Positions 49,712 through 63,329 of a DNA stretch of 64,000 nucleotides are shown here, piece by piece (the stretch's first letter is position 1; each line of letters opens with the position of its first letter). The translations under genes were made by a program, and so were the position numbers. Origin of the DNA: Homalodisca vitripennis (lineage: Eukaryota > Arthropoda > Insecta > Hemiptera > Cicadellidae); NCBI RefSeq assembly GCF_021130785.1, contig NW_025778907.1, forward strand, positions 43,796 through 107,795, written 5' to 3'. The notes beneath the pieces are model-generated. The model did not search any database and was not told the DNA's origin. It saw nothing but the letters and a program-made list of their open reading frames with translations.

Positions 49712-50699
49712 AACAATATTAGAGGTGTATATAAACTATATAACGGTTTCATAAAAACGTCCAAAGGAGGAGAAATGATATACGAATAAATAAATAAACA
49801 ATAAAACGAAAAATTCAAAATAAACTTTACAATTAAGACAAGTGACGATAGCCGACTGACAAGTGTGAAGTGAGATTTTTTCGATTAAAAAGAATTTCAA
49901 TCTCTTATAACATATTGAACGAATGAAAGTATACAAAAATGATAAGGGAGCATATAGTTGTAGACTGCAAATATATTTAGTTTTTTCCGATAGTCACAAA
50001 TCGAAATTAAGAGTAGATTATGTTTGCTGCAACAAGTTTAATCCTCTGCTGTGATTTCCCTCAAGATTAATTTGGCACTTAGTTGACATTTATAATTTCT
50101 CACACTGCCTCAATGGGAGTAATAAAATTTTAGTATATTGTGGAATGTTTTATTGTGATTGAAGAGCTTCCAGGTTATCAAGTCAACCAGGATATTTAAA
50201 AGTCAAAAGGAAAGAAAAGTGAATAATAGTACCAAAAAAAAACCACCTAATAATGTCTGGAAAGTACTCTATACTGGATTTATCATTACTAAGTATCATT
50301 ATAAGTATAAAATATTAGTGTGGTTTTAATACTTAAGACGGCATGATTTGAGTTATTAAACAGATAAAATGAAGCAAGAAAATGGCAAAATACGATTCAT
50401 CATAACAAGGAGATTGCAAAACATTATTTAGACCGCTCTGGAACAATTATTGGGACATTAATGATTTGTTTATGGTCTCACTGTGTCAATGAGTGGTTCT
50501 GGTTTGTAAGTATCGTCTCTAATACGGTTTTATATATCTCTGTATTGTGTTAGACAAAGTGGTAAACAGGACTTCTTAAATGTAACACATCAAGTTCGTT
50601 AAATTTTAAAGTCAACACAATTGGATAAAACTTCTGACCTAAAGGTTATAAAATATTATTAAGAATGTAATCCAAACAAATTACGAGTCGAGAATAAAA

Positions 50700-51330
50700 T
50701 GTGTCAAGTAGTGTACAACTTATTCCATTGTTATTTTTTTTATTTGGATATAGCATTTAAAATTTCCGAGAGAACGAAAAAGGGTCAAGGTGTCAATTGT
50801 GCGAAAGCTAATTCTGTAGTCTTTGTTTGTACTTGGCTCTTCACTGAGTGCTGAATTGAATCTTGGCTTAATGGATTGACATAACCTAAATATTCCGTTT
50901 GTCTACTCTTACTGCGTTTTATTAAAATAACTAATATCCAATATAAATCCAGTTACTCAGTAGGTAGAAGAAAAACCAGCTATATACTTGTAAATCTATA
51001 AATTATGTACTGTCTTTTTTAAGGAGACGAAACAACCTCAATATAATTTATTATTACTGTGTTTAAATTAGGGTCTTAATAAATTAAAAATGTAATTTTA
51101 ATGATGATTGCCTATAAGTGTATGATATACTAAATATATTATGAGTAATTATTAATTAAAAGAAAGATAATATTAATCCTTCCTAATTACTTAACAGCTA
51201 TAGTCGATGTAACAATCTCATCTCTTTTAAGTAAATTAAAAATCTCACAGCTGAGTTTATAAGAGTACTGTATAGCGAATACTGTATAAGAGTATAACGT
51301 AAGTACTTGTTAAAGTGAGAGCTATTCCAT
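50700..51330 (-). repeat. right inverted arm of composite copy III
   Basis: Paralog of 33130-33770, with inverted GGTTATGTCAATCCATTAAG and CCAAGATTCAATTCAGCACT (about 50888-50850) and AGAATGGAATAGCTCTCACT (about 51337). It carries about 1.5 inverted 91-bp units. Confidence 0.75.
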
Positions 51331-51679
51331 TCTGGTGTAAGTACATTTTCAGCGTTGCACTTATCTGCTTACCAAGTTTTGAGTTTTAATTTGTATTACC
51401 ATAATATGAAGGTATTATTTTTGAATAGTTATACACTTTTTTATCCTGAAAAACAAATTATACAGTGATAGATATGTTTAAATTAAATTTAAATGTTATG
51501 AATACCTTTTTTATAATATAACGACACGTTATTGCAATTAAAGTTTCAGGATAATTTATTCACAGATTTTATATATACAAACAGGACTTCTCAGTTCAAT
51601 GTTCAATATTGTAATGAAAACTCAAGGTAAATTGCTGGAATACATAAAAAAAACTTCTAAAAAAATATTTAATTTAACA

Positions 51680-54600
51680 TATCAAAAATAAATCTATTGG
51701 ATTATGTGAAGAGTATGTTTTTTACTGACAGGGAGAGCTTGTCGAATAATTGCCAATCATCCAGTCTGTCTTTTATGATACAATTTTTGTTTATACATGT
51801 TATTGACGATGAGGTTTTTGAAAGAATAATATGATTTCGGACACTTTCCATCCTTATATGTTACAAAGGCATAAAACATGGTTTTCGAGGATTAAAATCT
51901 ATTCCCTTAGTCTAAGGAGAAGACAATATTACATAAAGAAATATAAAAGAAAAAGGGTTATAACATACCCGAAAACTGCTACCAAATTAACATTCAATGG
52001 GTAACATTTTGGCTACCCATTAATAAATAAAAGACGATGGATATTTGGAAAAAGGAAGAGCACCCAAGTAATCAAAAAGTTTGCTTAATCAAGTTTAAAA
52101 GATAACCACAAACTAAAGAGTTGAAGTATAATAACTTTTATTAAATTAAAGTTTAAATTAGTTACATTATTTATGCGTTGAAACATGTGAACTTTTAAAA
52201 CTATCTACAAAAAAATTACGCACAGTTTTCATACTGGTAACAAACTGCATCTTATTAAACTTTTTAAATGTTTCTATATTTACATAAAAATTACACAGTC
52301 CAGATTTGCAACAAGATGAAAGCAAATTAATTGTAACACCCATCTGGTTAAAAAATTAAATGAAATATGTCAATGTAATAAACCTTTTATTCATATATAA
52401 TTATAAAATTGTTATACATTAAAATTAATACAAATGTAACTAACTACCTTGTATAAATCCTTGGATACATTTTAAAAGTTAAAAAAGTTATACACTTAAA
52501 ATATAATCCAGTGCATAATTTGTATAGTTTTGGTCTCCATACAAAATGATTTAAGAGTTCTGAATGGATGGAAATAATATCGCGGTGCAATAATAAGTAA
52601 TCATTTTAGGGTTGCATGCGTTTAAAAACAGAACATTTTTACAAAACTTCAATCTGAATCAATATAATAATAGTATTTACATTTTGTAAAAATAGATTTT
52701 ATCAATAGTAGGTCATATAGGTAAATTTTCCATTACAAACACATCATTAAGAAATAATAAAATTCCTGTTATTAACCACTAGGTTCAATACTCAAATAAT
52801 GATGATGAAAGTTGAGAATATATTTATATTACTTATTGAGAATAAATTAAATGAAATGAACGTAATGAATGAAAAACATTTCACAATCCTCTCCTCGATA
52901 AAGTAGCAACGTTACTGTCCAACAAATCCACGAGGGTTGGCATCTATGCAACCATACAATATTGACAATTTTTTCTGCCATTTAATTTAACTTTGTAATT
53001 ATAAACGATTTTAATAATGCTTTTATTGATATAATACTTAGTTTTTATTACATTATATATTTAAATAAAACAATACAAAAAATGTGCATGGACATATTTC
53101 AAGTAAAATTTGAGTGAGTGTTTATGAATTTTATGGAACTTTATTCATTCTCGGGTTAATGTGAATAATTAGTTTTGTACATTAAAGGAAAATACGGATA
53201 TTTCTAACTGTTTCATCGCTTTGAACTGGCGTATTAAAAACTAAGAAATTAGGCATAGGAGAGACTCACTATACAAATATTTGACTTTGGGTGGGACAGA
53301 AGTTTATTTAATGAACACCCGCCATGTACAGCACGAGGCTATAACGTGTGATAAACAACCCCATCTAGTGTCGGCCTGGGGCGGGCAGATACTGCTTTAT
53401 CGACACTTGTCATACAGGATTACCGGAGTAGTGTTGTTGTGTTCATAACCGTGTAACATTGAATAGACTCTACAAATGTCACTGCAAAATATTGACTATC
53501 ACGTTCCTGTTTTCCATATAACATCAGTTCACAATATAAGTCAATTATTACTATTGAAAAAGCAATACAAATCGAATAAATAATACCTAGCAACCTATTT
53601 TCATCTATTTTGCTATATTAATTCATAATTTCAATCATAAGAACTTCTAAAATCAATAAAGCCATACGTTCAAAAGTATGAAAGGAATAAATTATAAATG
53701 GTTTTTACCACACTCACGTTTCTTATATTTTATGACAATTACATTTTTTGGTGTATTTAGTAGGTTTTTAGTAGTTGGAGTGCTACTCTTCAGATGATGG
53801 TAAATTTATCAACTAGTAATTTAGGTCATGACTAATAAACTCAAATTAATTTAAACAAGATTTGCTGGCTTATTTGCCAGATGTGGGGCTGAAAGATTCT
53901 CATTTATTTCTATTTGCTATATGCCTATACGCCCGATATCTAAAAAAAAACTGACCAATTTATTTGAAATTGAGCACGAAAACTTTACTTAAAAATAGCG
54001 CACTGAGTTTGATGGTGCTGGAGCACACTTCATGAGATTAAAAGAGGGTTAACAAACATTGTTGCATCGATCTTCTAGGTAACCACTATGAAATTGAGAA
54101 CATTTTTGAATAAATAAATTAGTAAACCAGTTAAGTACATTGATGAGGTTTTTACGTATTGCATATTAATACGAGTGGATTATTCATGAAGTAAAGTGAA
54201 AGATTATTAGAGTGAAAGTCATTGTTAAAACTTAGTGACAGGAAGTGGCTCACGATCTTGTTTAGGATATCTCGATATAGATCATCTCTACTAAATTTTG
54301 CATGAAAGTTGTTTTCAAAAAAGAATGAGTCCTACTACCAATGGCATGTAACATATATTTTTCGTTATGGCGCCTCGCTGTCTAGCTGACAGAAAGACTC
54401 ACGAAAATGAAACTAACTCTAGGCTTTAAATCTCAAGTACGAACTTAGCTGAGCCTGTTACGTGACACGTGGTGTACCGTACTCCTACTATGTCAGAGGT
54501 ACATACATGGTTTAGGATCAACTACGCCTGCTGTTTGTAGGAGGATTATTCATGCAGGATGTTGTATTGACAGGCAGTGTATCAGGCTCTGGGTGACATC

Positions 54601-55505
54601 CTACATGTTACAGTGGCTCTTGGTGTTAGTGTATCTTGTATATAGGCCGATGGCTTGTTACGGATCTCTGTACAAGTAACACACATCCTACATCGTCTTG
54701 TACTTGATGGTTGATAAAATTACAGGAAATAAAGTATATTCAAAATTTATTAGTTCTCTTATACAAGGTACCTAATTAAATTTCTAATTTTAGCTACTCA
54801 AATAATACATAAAAGCCGATGAATATTTGGAAACAGTTAGAACAGCTCGAGTGATCTCTCGAATCAAAAAAGTTTGCTTACATAAGTTTGAAAAATAAGC
54901 ACAAACTAACGAGTCTAAATACGATAACTTGTAATATTTTAAAACTTAGCTTAGTTTATTTCTGCGTTTATACATGTAAATTAAAACTGCCGGTAAAAAA
55001 AAATGAACCGGTTCTTGGTACTTACTAACCAAACTTTTTTACTCATTACACGTCAGAATGTAGATTTACAAAATTAGTCATTCCAGGTCTACAGCGAAAT
55101 AAAAGAAAGTTATTTGAAACGCCCTCCCGGAAAGGAATTAAATTGAATATGTCAATGTAATAAACATTTTCATTCATATATTTAGAAAATTTTATACTCA
55201 GACATTAGAACACATGTAACTAACTACCTTGTATAAAATTCATTCTTAATCAGATCATAAGTTTAAAAGTTATGATTATTATAATATCAACTGAAAGTAG
55301 GTTTCTTTTCAGGTAGATTTTAGAAATCGAATGAGATCTTTCTAAAATCAATGCTTTTTATTAGTGAAATCCTGATTATGTGACTTAAAATTTAAATATT
55401 CGATGCGTACATTTTATGCTCATGGCCATACAAAAATTTTAATAATCTAATAAAAAAATATTACCCCAAAATAGTAAGTGGTCAATTCTGAGAAATAAGC
55501 AAGGT
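51680..55505 (+). repeat. composite repeat, copy IV, blocks S4-S6
   Basis: Starts abruptly at AAAAATAAATCTATTGGATT (compare 26320 and 45640) and runs through S4, S5 (52760-54283) and S6 to AGAAATAAGCAAGGTATG at about 55505. There the paralogs continue into S7 but this copy jumps to other DNA. It lacks S1-S3 and therefore the left inverted arm. Confidence 0.85.
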
Positions 55506-55779
55506 ATGTACGCTCATGTAATTATAAAATATTTCTCATTAAAGTATTATGAATATACAAAATTACTATGTAAATAAAAGGTAAACGAGACATCATGTAC
55601 ATCCGACTTTATCGGCGATACAGTAGAAAATATGTAGAAGTTGTTGGATTTATTCACGTGAAAAGCTTCCCACTGATCAGAACATTCATGACTAGGATCA
55701 ATTTAAATAAAACGAGGTTAAACCTATGATGTTATTAAAACTAAATGCATCGATTCAGCTCTTTCACCAAGCTGGTAGC
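55506..55779. other. unique spacer
   Basis: No paralog elsewhere in the window and no feature recognised. Confidence 0.5.
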
Positions 55780-57280
55780 GTTTGTGAATAACATAAATAT
55801 TTTAAAACTTAATTAAGTATGAATATAACGTTATCCGTACAGAGAACAACAGGAATTTCAATCTTTAAAACCAAAAATTGAAATCCAGTATTCAGTTACA
55901 ATTCCATCTATTAAAAGTTATCATTAAACGATGTTTTACATCTTTATGAGAATCTATCATATTACAGTGGTTAGAACAGACTTCACGTAATAGAGGAAGT
56001 CCTACACTTATTATTCATGTTTTACAAAACATTTCGCGTTTCTTTTAAAAGTGTATAGTTTAGAATTTAAATATAAAAAAGAAATATTGAGATCGAACTT
56101 TATTATAAGTATTGCTCTTCTTTTGAAAATCAAGAAAAAAAGGCTGTAATAGTTTTTAGGTGAACCTATAATATGTTTTTCGACTCTACACGTATCTAGA
56201 CATCGCAAGATTCTAGAACACTGGGCAACAAAACATGACTGTGACATTGTGACTGTGTTTCTTTGTCAGCAGTTTAACGGATGTCTTTGTTGTCTCGTCG
56301 CTTACTCTTCCCAATATATTTTGCTTCAGTGCTTATGAGAAATGTCTGAAAAATTCATCAAAGCCATGGAATTAACACGGTATTATTACTGAGTAGCCTT
56401 TATTGGAAGGAAAATGTAAGTACAATAATTTGTGCTTTATTTTCCACCCCCATGGTGATTAGAATCTAAGTAGAATGTGCCGTAATCAAAGTTGGATAGA
56501 AAGGAACAAAGCACATAATAATTCACAAATATGTCCATAAACCTTAAACCACCTTAAAATTCTATTTCAAATGATTTAGTTTAAAAACCGTAAGAGTTTT
56601 AGCAATGTTCAAGGTAAAATAAATAACCGTTGTTTTCCCATTAAGTATAACAATACCTTTAAAGAGGTATGCGCTGGGTTGTGGGGAACTTGTGGTAGTT
56701 TAAAAAATACTACATTGGGAATTAAATAGTGTCATATTTTATGAAAATTACACTAATTATAATGTTAATTGAGAAAACTTACAATTGACAAATCCTTATT
56801 TACTTTCTGTAGAAACTTATGCCCCATTATTTCACAGCTGCGAAATTAATATAAACCACAACCGATTATTATTACTATTTTGTTTGAGTAAAATGCATTA
56901 TAAAATTATTTAATTGTCAGACAGAAACATAAAGATTCTTTGATTGCAAAAATTAAAATGTGGATTCATCCAAACCTACATGATTGTAGTTATACATATG
57001 TTGTGAAAAACATGGAGGTGACGTGGTCCAAGATGGGATATAATTTATTGTAGATGAAGTGAAGAATAACATAAGATATTATTGATATTATTTTAGACTA
57101 AGCTTACTAAGCTGTACAATAAAATGCAAACATACTTAGAAAGGATTTTATTTTAGGTTCAAATATTGATATCTCAGATGTTTACCTGTAGCCATGCTGA
57201 AAATTATAAACTTATATGACGCTGTAACAGTAATATAATAGAAATATAAAATTCAGTAAGAGTCAAGGTTAAGACCTGTG
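55780..57280 (+). repeat. composite repeat, block S8, second copy
   Basis: Paralog of 20830-22377. Here it lies between S6 and S7, whereas in copy II it precedes S1. Shared words include ACGATGTTTTACATCTT, AGAATCTATCATATTACAG, CATGACTGTGACA, TTTTCCACCCCCATGGTGAT and GAGGTGACGTGGTCCAAGAT. Confidence 0.85.
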
Positions 57281-57644
57281 TCTAAAAAGAACACTTGGTA
57301 TATTACTATTATTGCACTAAAAGTACGAACGTCTACAATTATGCAACTTTAATTTTGTGGGATTGTTTTCTAAAAGGCAAAAAAAGAAACATTTCAATAT
57401 AAAAATGTAATTTCTTCACTAGTTTTAAGCGGTTACCAGGTTTAGGCTTACCGGGTTAGTTTAGTATTACAACAACCTTGAATTACAAGGTCGACAATTA
57501 CCTTAACCACATATAGTTAGCAGTTTTTTGTGGTACCTTTCATTACATTTCTTTATATAAAATTTATACAGCACACCAAAACCTAATTAAAAGTATCTTA
57601 TTGTGTAAACAGAGTCCGGCCGTTTATAGGAATATATACTAGAA
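57281..57644. other. unique spacer before the 119-bp satellite
   Basis: Nothing recognised. No paralog seen in the window. Confidence 0.5.
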
Positions 57645-60112
57645 TAGAATAGTAACACTCGACAGTTGTAAAGCATGTACAGTTATAAAACAGCGCAATC
57701 ATGTAAGTGCGGGGCTCGGTGTGGACATGATCCAAGATGGAGATGTAACTACAGCTAAAGTGAAGCGGATAGTAACACTCGACAGTTGTAAAGCTTGCAC
57801 AGTTATAAAACAGCCGCAATCATGTAAGTGCGGGGCTCGGTGTGACATGATCCAAGATGGAGATGTAACTGCAGCTAAAGTGAAGCGGATAGTAACACTC
57901 GACAGTTGTAAAGCTTGTACAGTTATAAAACAGCGCAATCATGTAAGTGCGGGGCTCGGTGTGACATGATCCAAGATGGAGATGTAACTGCAGCTAAAGT
58001 GAAGCGGATAGTAACACTCGACAGTTGTTAAAGCTTGTACAGTTATAAAACAGCGCAATCATGTAAGTGCGGGGCTCGGTGTGACATGATCCAAGATGGA
58101 GATGTAACTACAGCTAAAGTGAAGCGGATAGTAACACTCGACAGTTGTAAAGCTTGTACAGTTATAAAACAGCGCAATCATGTAAGTGCGGGGGCTCGGT
58201 GTGACATGATCCAAGATGGAGATGTAACTGCAGCTGAAGTGAAGCGGATAGTAACACTCGACAGTTGTAAAGCTTGCACAGTTATAAAACAGCGCAATCA
58301 TGTAAGTGCGGGGCTCGGTGTGACATGATCCAAGATGGAGATGTAACTGCAGCTAAAGTGAAGCGGATAGTAACACTCGACAGTTGTAAAGCTTTTACAG
58401 TTATAAAACAGCGCAATCATGTAAGTGCGGGGCTCGGTGTGACATGATCCAAGATGGAGATGTAAACTGCAGCTAAAGTGAAGCGGATAGTAACACTCGA
58501 CAGTTGTAAAGCTTGCACAGTTATAAAACAGCGCAATCATGTAAGTGCGGGGCTCGGTGTGACATGATCCAAGATGGAGATGTAACTGCAGCTAAAGTGA
58601 AGCGGATAGTAAACACTCGACAGTTGTAAAGCTTGTACAGTTATTAAAACAGCGCAATCATGTAAGTGCGGGGCTCGGTGTGACATGATCCAAGATGGAG
58701 ATGTAACTGCAGCTGAAGTGAAGCGGATAGTAACACTCGACAGTTGTAAAGCTTGCACAGTTATAAAACAGCGCAATCATGTAAGTGCGGGGCTCGGTGT
58801 GACATGATCCAAGATGAAGATGTAACTGCAGCTAAAGTGAAGCGGATAGTAACACTCGACAGTTGTAAAGCTTGTACAGTTATAAAACAGCGCAATCATG
58901 TAAGTGCGGGGCTCGGTGTGACATGATCCAAGATGGAGATGTAACTGCAGCTAAAGTGAAGCGGATAGTAAACACTCGACAGTTGTAAAGCTTGTACAGT
59001 TATAAAACAGCGCAATCATGTAAGTGCGGGGCTCGGTGTGACATGATCCAAGATGGAGATGTAACTGCAGCTAAAGTGAAGCGGATAGTAACACTCGACA
59101 GTTGTAAAGCTTGCACAGTTATAAAACAGCGCAATCATGTAAGTGCGGGGCTCGGTGTGACATGATCCAAGATGGAGATGTAACTACAGCTAAAGTGAAG
59201 CGGATAGTAACACTCGACAGTTGTTAAAGCTTGTACAGTTATAAAACAGCGCAATCATGTAAGTGCGGGGCTCGGTGTGACATGATCCAAGATGGACATG
59301 TAAGTGAAGCGGATAGTAACACTCGACAGTTGTAAAGCTTGTACAGTTATAAAACAGCGCAATCATGTAAGTGCGGGGCTCGGTGTGACATGATCCAAGA
59401 TGGAGATGTAAACTGCAGCTAAAGTGAAGCGGATAGTAACACTCGACAGTTGTAAAGCTTGTACAGTTATAAAAACAGCGCAATTATGTAAGTGCAGGGC
59501 TCGGTGTGTGACATGATCCAAGATGGAGATGTAACTGCAGCTAAAGTGAAGCGGATAGTAACACTCGACAGTTGTAAAGCTTTTACAGTTATAAAACAGC
59601 GCAATCATGTAAGTGCGGGGCTCGGTGTGACATGATCCAAGATGGAGATGTAACTGCAGCTAAAGTGAAGCGGATAGTAACACTCGACAGTTGTAAAGCT
59701 TGCACAGTTATAAAACAGCGCAATCATGTAAGTGCGGGGCTCGGTGTGTGACATGATCCAAGATGGAGATGTAACTGCAGCTAAAGTGAAGCGGATAGTA
59801 ACACTCGACAGTTGTAAAGCTTGTACAGTTATAAAACAGCGCAATCATGTAAGTGCGGGGCTCGGTGTGACATGATCCAAGATGGAGATGTAACTGCAGC
59901 TGAAGTGAAGCGGATAGTAAACACTCGACAGTTGTAAAGCTTGCACAGTTATAAAACAGCGCAATCATGTAAGTGCGGGGCTCGGTGTGACATGATCCAA
60001 GATGGAAATGTAACTGCAGCTAAAGTGAAGCGGATAGTAACACTCGACAGTTATACAGCTTGTACAGTTATAAAACAGCGCAATCATGTAAGTGCAGTTC
60101 GCAGTGTGAGAG
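57645..60112. repeat. 119-120-bp satellite array, 21 units
   Basis: ACACTCGACAGTT occurs 21 times from about 57655 to 60041, nearly always 119-120 bp apart. Each unit contains GTACAGTTATAAAACAGCGC, AATCATGTAAGTGCGGGGCT, CGGTGTGACATGATCCAAGA, GGAGATGTAACTGCAGCTAA and GTGAAGCGGATAGTA. Units differ mainly by single substitutions (GCAGC or ACAGC, TGTACA or TGCACA or TTTACA) and one-base homopolymer indels. One unit near 59297 lacks about 20 bp. Because 120 is a multiple of 3, ORFs of 60-97 codons appear on both strands, but they are artefacts. Half of the unit is single-copy at 30190-30260 and 47900-47965. Confidence 0.97.
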
Positions 60113-61722
60113 GAACAATTCCGTTTACATAAAAGTCTTCTTTTCATTTCAGCAGGTTCTCGCTTTGAATGTCCTTCAGACTGATTTACATGAGTACTTT
60201 AAAACATTTGGCCTCGTTTTGCAGATAAAAATTGTTCACCGAACTATTATTTGCATCATTTCATAAAGTTCATAGTTTTTCTTTCACCGAGATTAGACAG
60301 TCGAAAGGAGGTCTAGCAAATAAATTGCTATTTGTAAGTGAAAATTATCATGATCTCTAGAGAGTCCAGTGCAGGTGTATTCGATGCCCCGCAGAGGTTC
60401 GAGACATATCTTGATATATAATTCCAATGTCAATTAAAAGATCGCGTAAACTTGTGCCTTTCTTTCCACTTTCTGGTTTTACCATAACCTAACTCCCACC
60501 TCTTCCATATATTCCCATGTATTTATTTATAGTTGCTAGAAAATTGTTATTTTTCATACTAAAGATTATTTTTAAACTTCAGTCATAATTATTAGAGACT
60601 GGTTAAGAGTACTTTCGGGATTATTTTTATGATGATGCAAACTCTATGAATATTTGAGAAAACCAAGGTGGCGCTGTAAGGTTTGACAAGCTAAACATGA
60701 AACACCTAACCTGCTAAAGCCGTGAGGTATCATCAAGGTACAGACAAGAAATTGGCCCCGATTATTAGTCCACTAAATTATTCAGGCTTCTTGAGGAGCT
60801 ATTAGTAGTATATTGCCTTAGTATAACTAGAGTATACAATAGATTTTCGCTGTCTTTGTACCTGATTTCTTCACAGTAACATTCCACAAAGGAATCGACA
60901 TGAAGCTTCTTAAATGAAACACAAAGTTTCAATAATAAAACATTCTACAAAACTCCTGGAACTTCCTTAAGAAGATTTCTATCCTGCCAAAAATAGTGAG
61001 AAAGCCATACAATGGCAGCTGACTTTTTCTTTTTATTATCGGTTTTGGGGAAGGATTAGGAACGTAAAATACACGTATATTCCTGGGATTATCCCTTTCT
61101 GGTGGGACGAGAAACATTAGGAGCAATGAATTACAAAATAACACTTACCAATGCTCTAATAAAAGTAACATGTATTCTTCACACAGTTTCGATATTTAGA
61201 GACACCCAGACTACCAAAATATAGTGTTATCTAGTGAAGAGATATTCTCATAGTCTCATCAACTTTGAGGGGATTTTAGCAAAGGTTTTAAAATTAAAAA
61301 AGTATACATAAGTGGTCTAAAATCTATTAACATTTCATAACACAATTTATATAAAAGTATTTAAAATTATAGGTATTTAATTTTGTTCTGAACTATATAG
61401 TATAATTCGTAGAAGTACTCTAAACATTAAATGAAACTCTTGAAACCCTTGGGAAATGTTTATATATATAACATATATAGATAAAAAGAAATGTTGCTGT
61501 CGTAAAAAGTATTGTGGAAGGGAAATACCCATAACAAAGCTTCCTTACCTTTGAGCACGTAAACTATAGTGCCCTTCAAACCACGTTCCCCCAGCGAGAC
61601 CAGTGCCAGGCTTTGTTATGCAACTGACTGCAGCTTTGTTGCTGTCACAAACTTCAAGGATAATACATACGAAACTGGGCTCTTTGTAATTTTTTATAAA
61701 GAAAACCACGGTTTTTACGTTT

Positions 61723-61739
61723 CTATCTATCTATCTATC

Positions 61740-61780
<41 letters not shown>

Positions 61781-61790
61781 ATATATATAT
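61723..61790. repeat. (TATC)n(AT)n compound microsatellite private to copy IV
   Basis: Tetranucleotide TATC repeats followed by about 50 bp of AT repeats. Paralogs have only TTTCTATCATTATATATG (31815) and TTTCTATCACTATAGATG (49585). Confidence 0.95.
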
Positions 61791-62289
61791 GTATTGGTTT
61801 TATATTTATGTAACCAGAAGTTTAGAGACATAGTTTCATTTTGTAATGGATGTTTTATGAACACAGCGTAATAAAATTTAACACAATTTGGATTTTTTTA
61901 TTTACGAAATTTGCCTACAGAACAGAATAGTAAAATAATATACTCCACTCAGATAGCTTAGAATCATATTAGAGGTGTATATAAACTATATAACGGTCTC
62001 ATAAAAAATTCCAAAGGAGGATAAAACCATAAACGAATAAATAAATAGAACAATAAAACGAAAAAATTCAAAATAAAATTTTAACAATTAAGACAAGTGA
62101 CGATAGCCGGCTGACAAGTGTTCAGTGAGATGTTTTTCGATTAAAAAGAATTTTAATCTCTGTATAAACACATTATACGAATGAAAGTATAAAACCAGAA
62201 TCACGAAAACCACTTCATTTTCAAATGATAAGGGAGCATATAGTTGTAGACTGCAAATATATGTCGTTTTTTCCGATAGTAATAAATCG

Positions 62290-62720
62290 AAATTAAGAGT
62301 AGATTATGTTTGCTGCAACAAGTTTAACGACTCGCTATAATTACCCTCATGACTTTTTTGGCACTTAGTTCCCACTTTTAGCGTCTCACTGAAAGCAATA
62401 ACTTTGTAATATCTTGTGCACTGTGCCTCACCCCAACCAACGTCATGTTATTGTAATAAATTCAAATTACGATAGGTTATGTTTGCTGCAACGAGTTTAA
62501 TGATCTGCTGTGATTTCCTCATTACTAATTTGGCACTTAGTTGCCACTTATAGTGTCTCACTGAAAGTAATAACTTTGTAATATCTTGTGCTCTCTGCCT
62601 CACCCCAACCAACGTCATGTCATTGTAATAAATTCAAATTACGATAGGTTATGTTTGCTGCAACGAGTTTAATGCTCTGCTGTGATTTCCCTCAATGACT
62701 AATTTGAGCCTTAGTTGACA
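62290..62720. repeat. 172-bp local tandem repeat, 2.5 units, private to copy IV
   Basis: TTTGCTGCAAC begins at 62309, 62482 and 62653. The units share TTGGCACTTAGTT, AACTTTGTAATATCTTGTGC, CCTCACCCCAACCAACGTCA and AAATTCAAATTACGATAGG. The paralogs at 32340 and 50020 have a single unit without the CCCCAACC portion. Confidence 0.9.
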
Positions 62721-63329
62721 TATATAATGTCTCACATTGCCTAAATGGGAGTAATAAAGTTTTAGTATGCTGTGGAATGTTTTGTTGTGATTGAAGAGCT
62801 TCTAGGATTCCAAGTCAACCAGGACATTTAAAAGTCAAAAGGAAAGAAAACAGAATAATAGTACAAAAAAACCACCTAATAATGTCTGGAAAGTACTTTA
62901 TATTGAATTTATCATTACTAAGTATAATTATGAGTATAAATTATTATTATGTTTTTAATACTTAAGACGACATGATTTTGAGTTATTAACAGATAAAAAG
63001 AAGCAAAAAAGTGGCAAAATACCATACACCATAATAGAAGATTGCAAACATTGTTAGACCGCTCTGGAACAACTATTAGGACATTAATTATTTGTTTATG
63101 GTCTCACTGTGTAAAGGAGTGGGTTCAGGTTTGTAAGTATTATATCTACTAGGGTTTTATACATCTCTGTATTGTGTTAGACAAAGTGGTAAACAGGACT
63201 TCTTAAATTTATTACATCAAGTTCGTTAAATTTTAAAGACAACAACATTGGTTAAACTTCTAAACTAAAGGTAAAAGTATTATTAAAAATGTAATCCAAA
63301 CAAATTACGAGTCGAGAATAAAATTTGTC

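Larger units (their letters stand above)
40376..51655 (+). mobile_element. composite foldback-like repeat, copy III
   Basis: Collinear with copy II from its first bases (AACAATTTTTAGCATTAATC at 40376; 22378) to about 51655 (34085). Differences are a Helitron insertion at 41156-42103, a larger 91-bp array, and loss of all of block S5 at about 46595. Inverted arms are about 44150-45130 and 50700-51330, bracketing 6-7 kb. Copy IV begins within tens of bases of its right end, in the middle of block S4. Confidence 0.7.

Noticed and set aside
57598..60147. Many 60-97 codon ORFs on both strands
   Set aside because: All are phase artefacts of the 119-120-bp satellite. They read the same unit in different frames.
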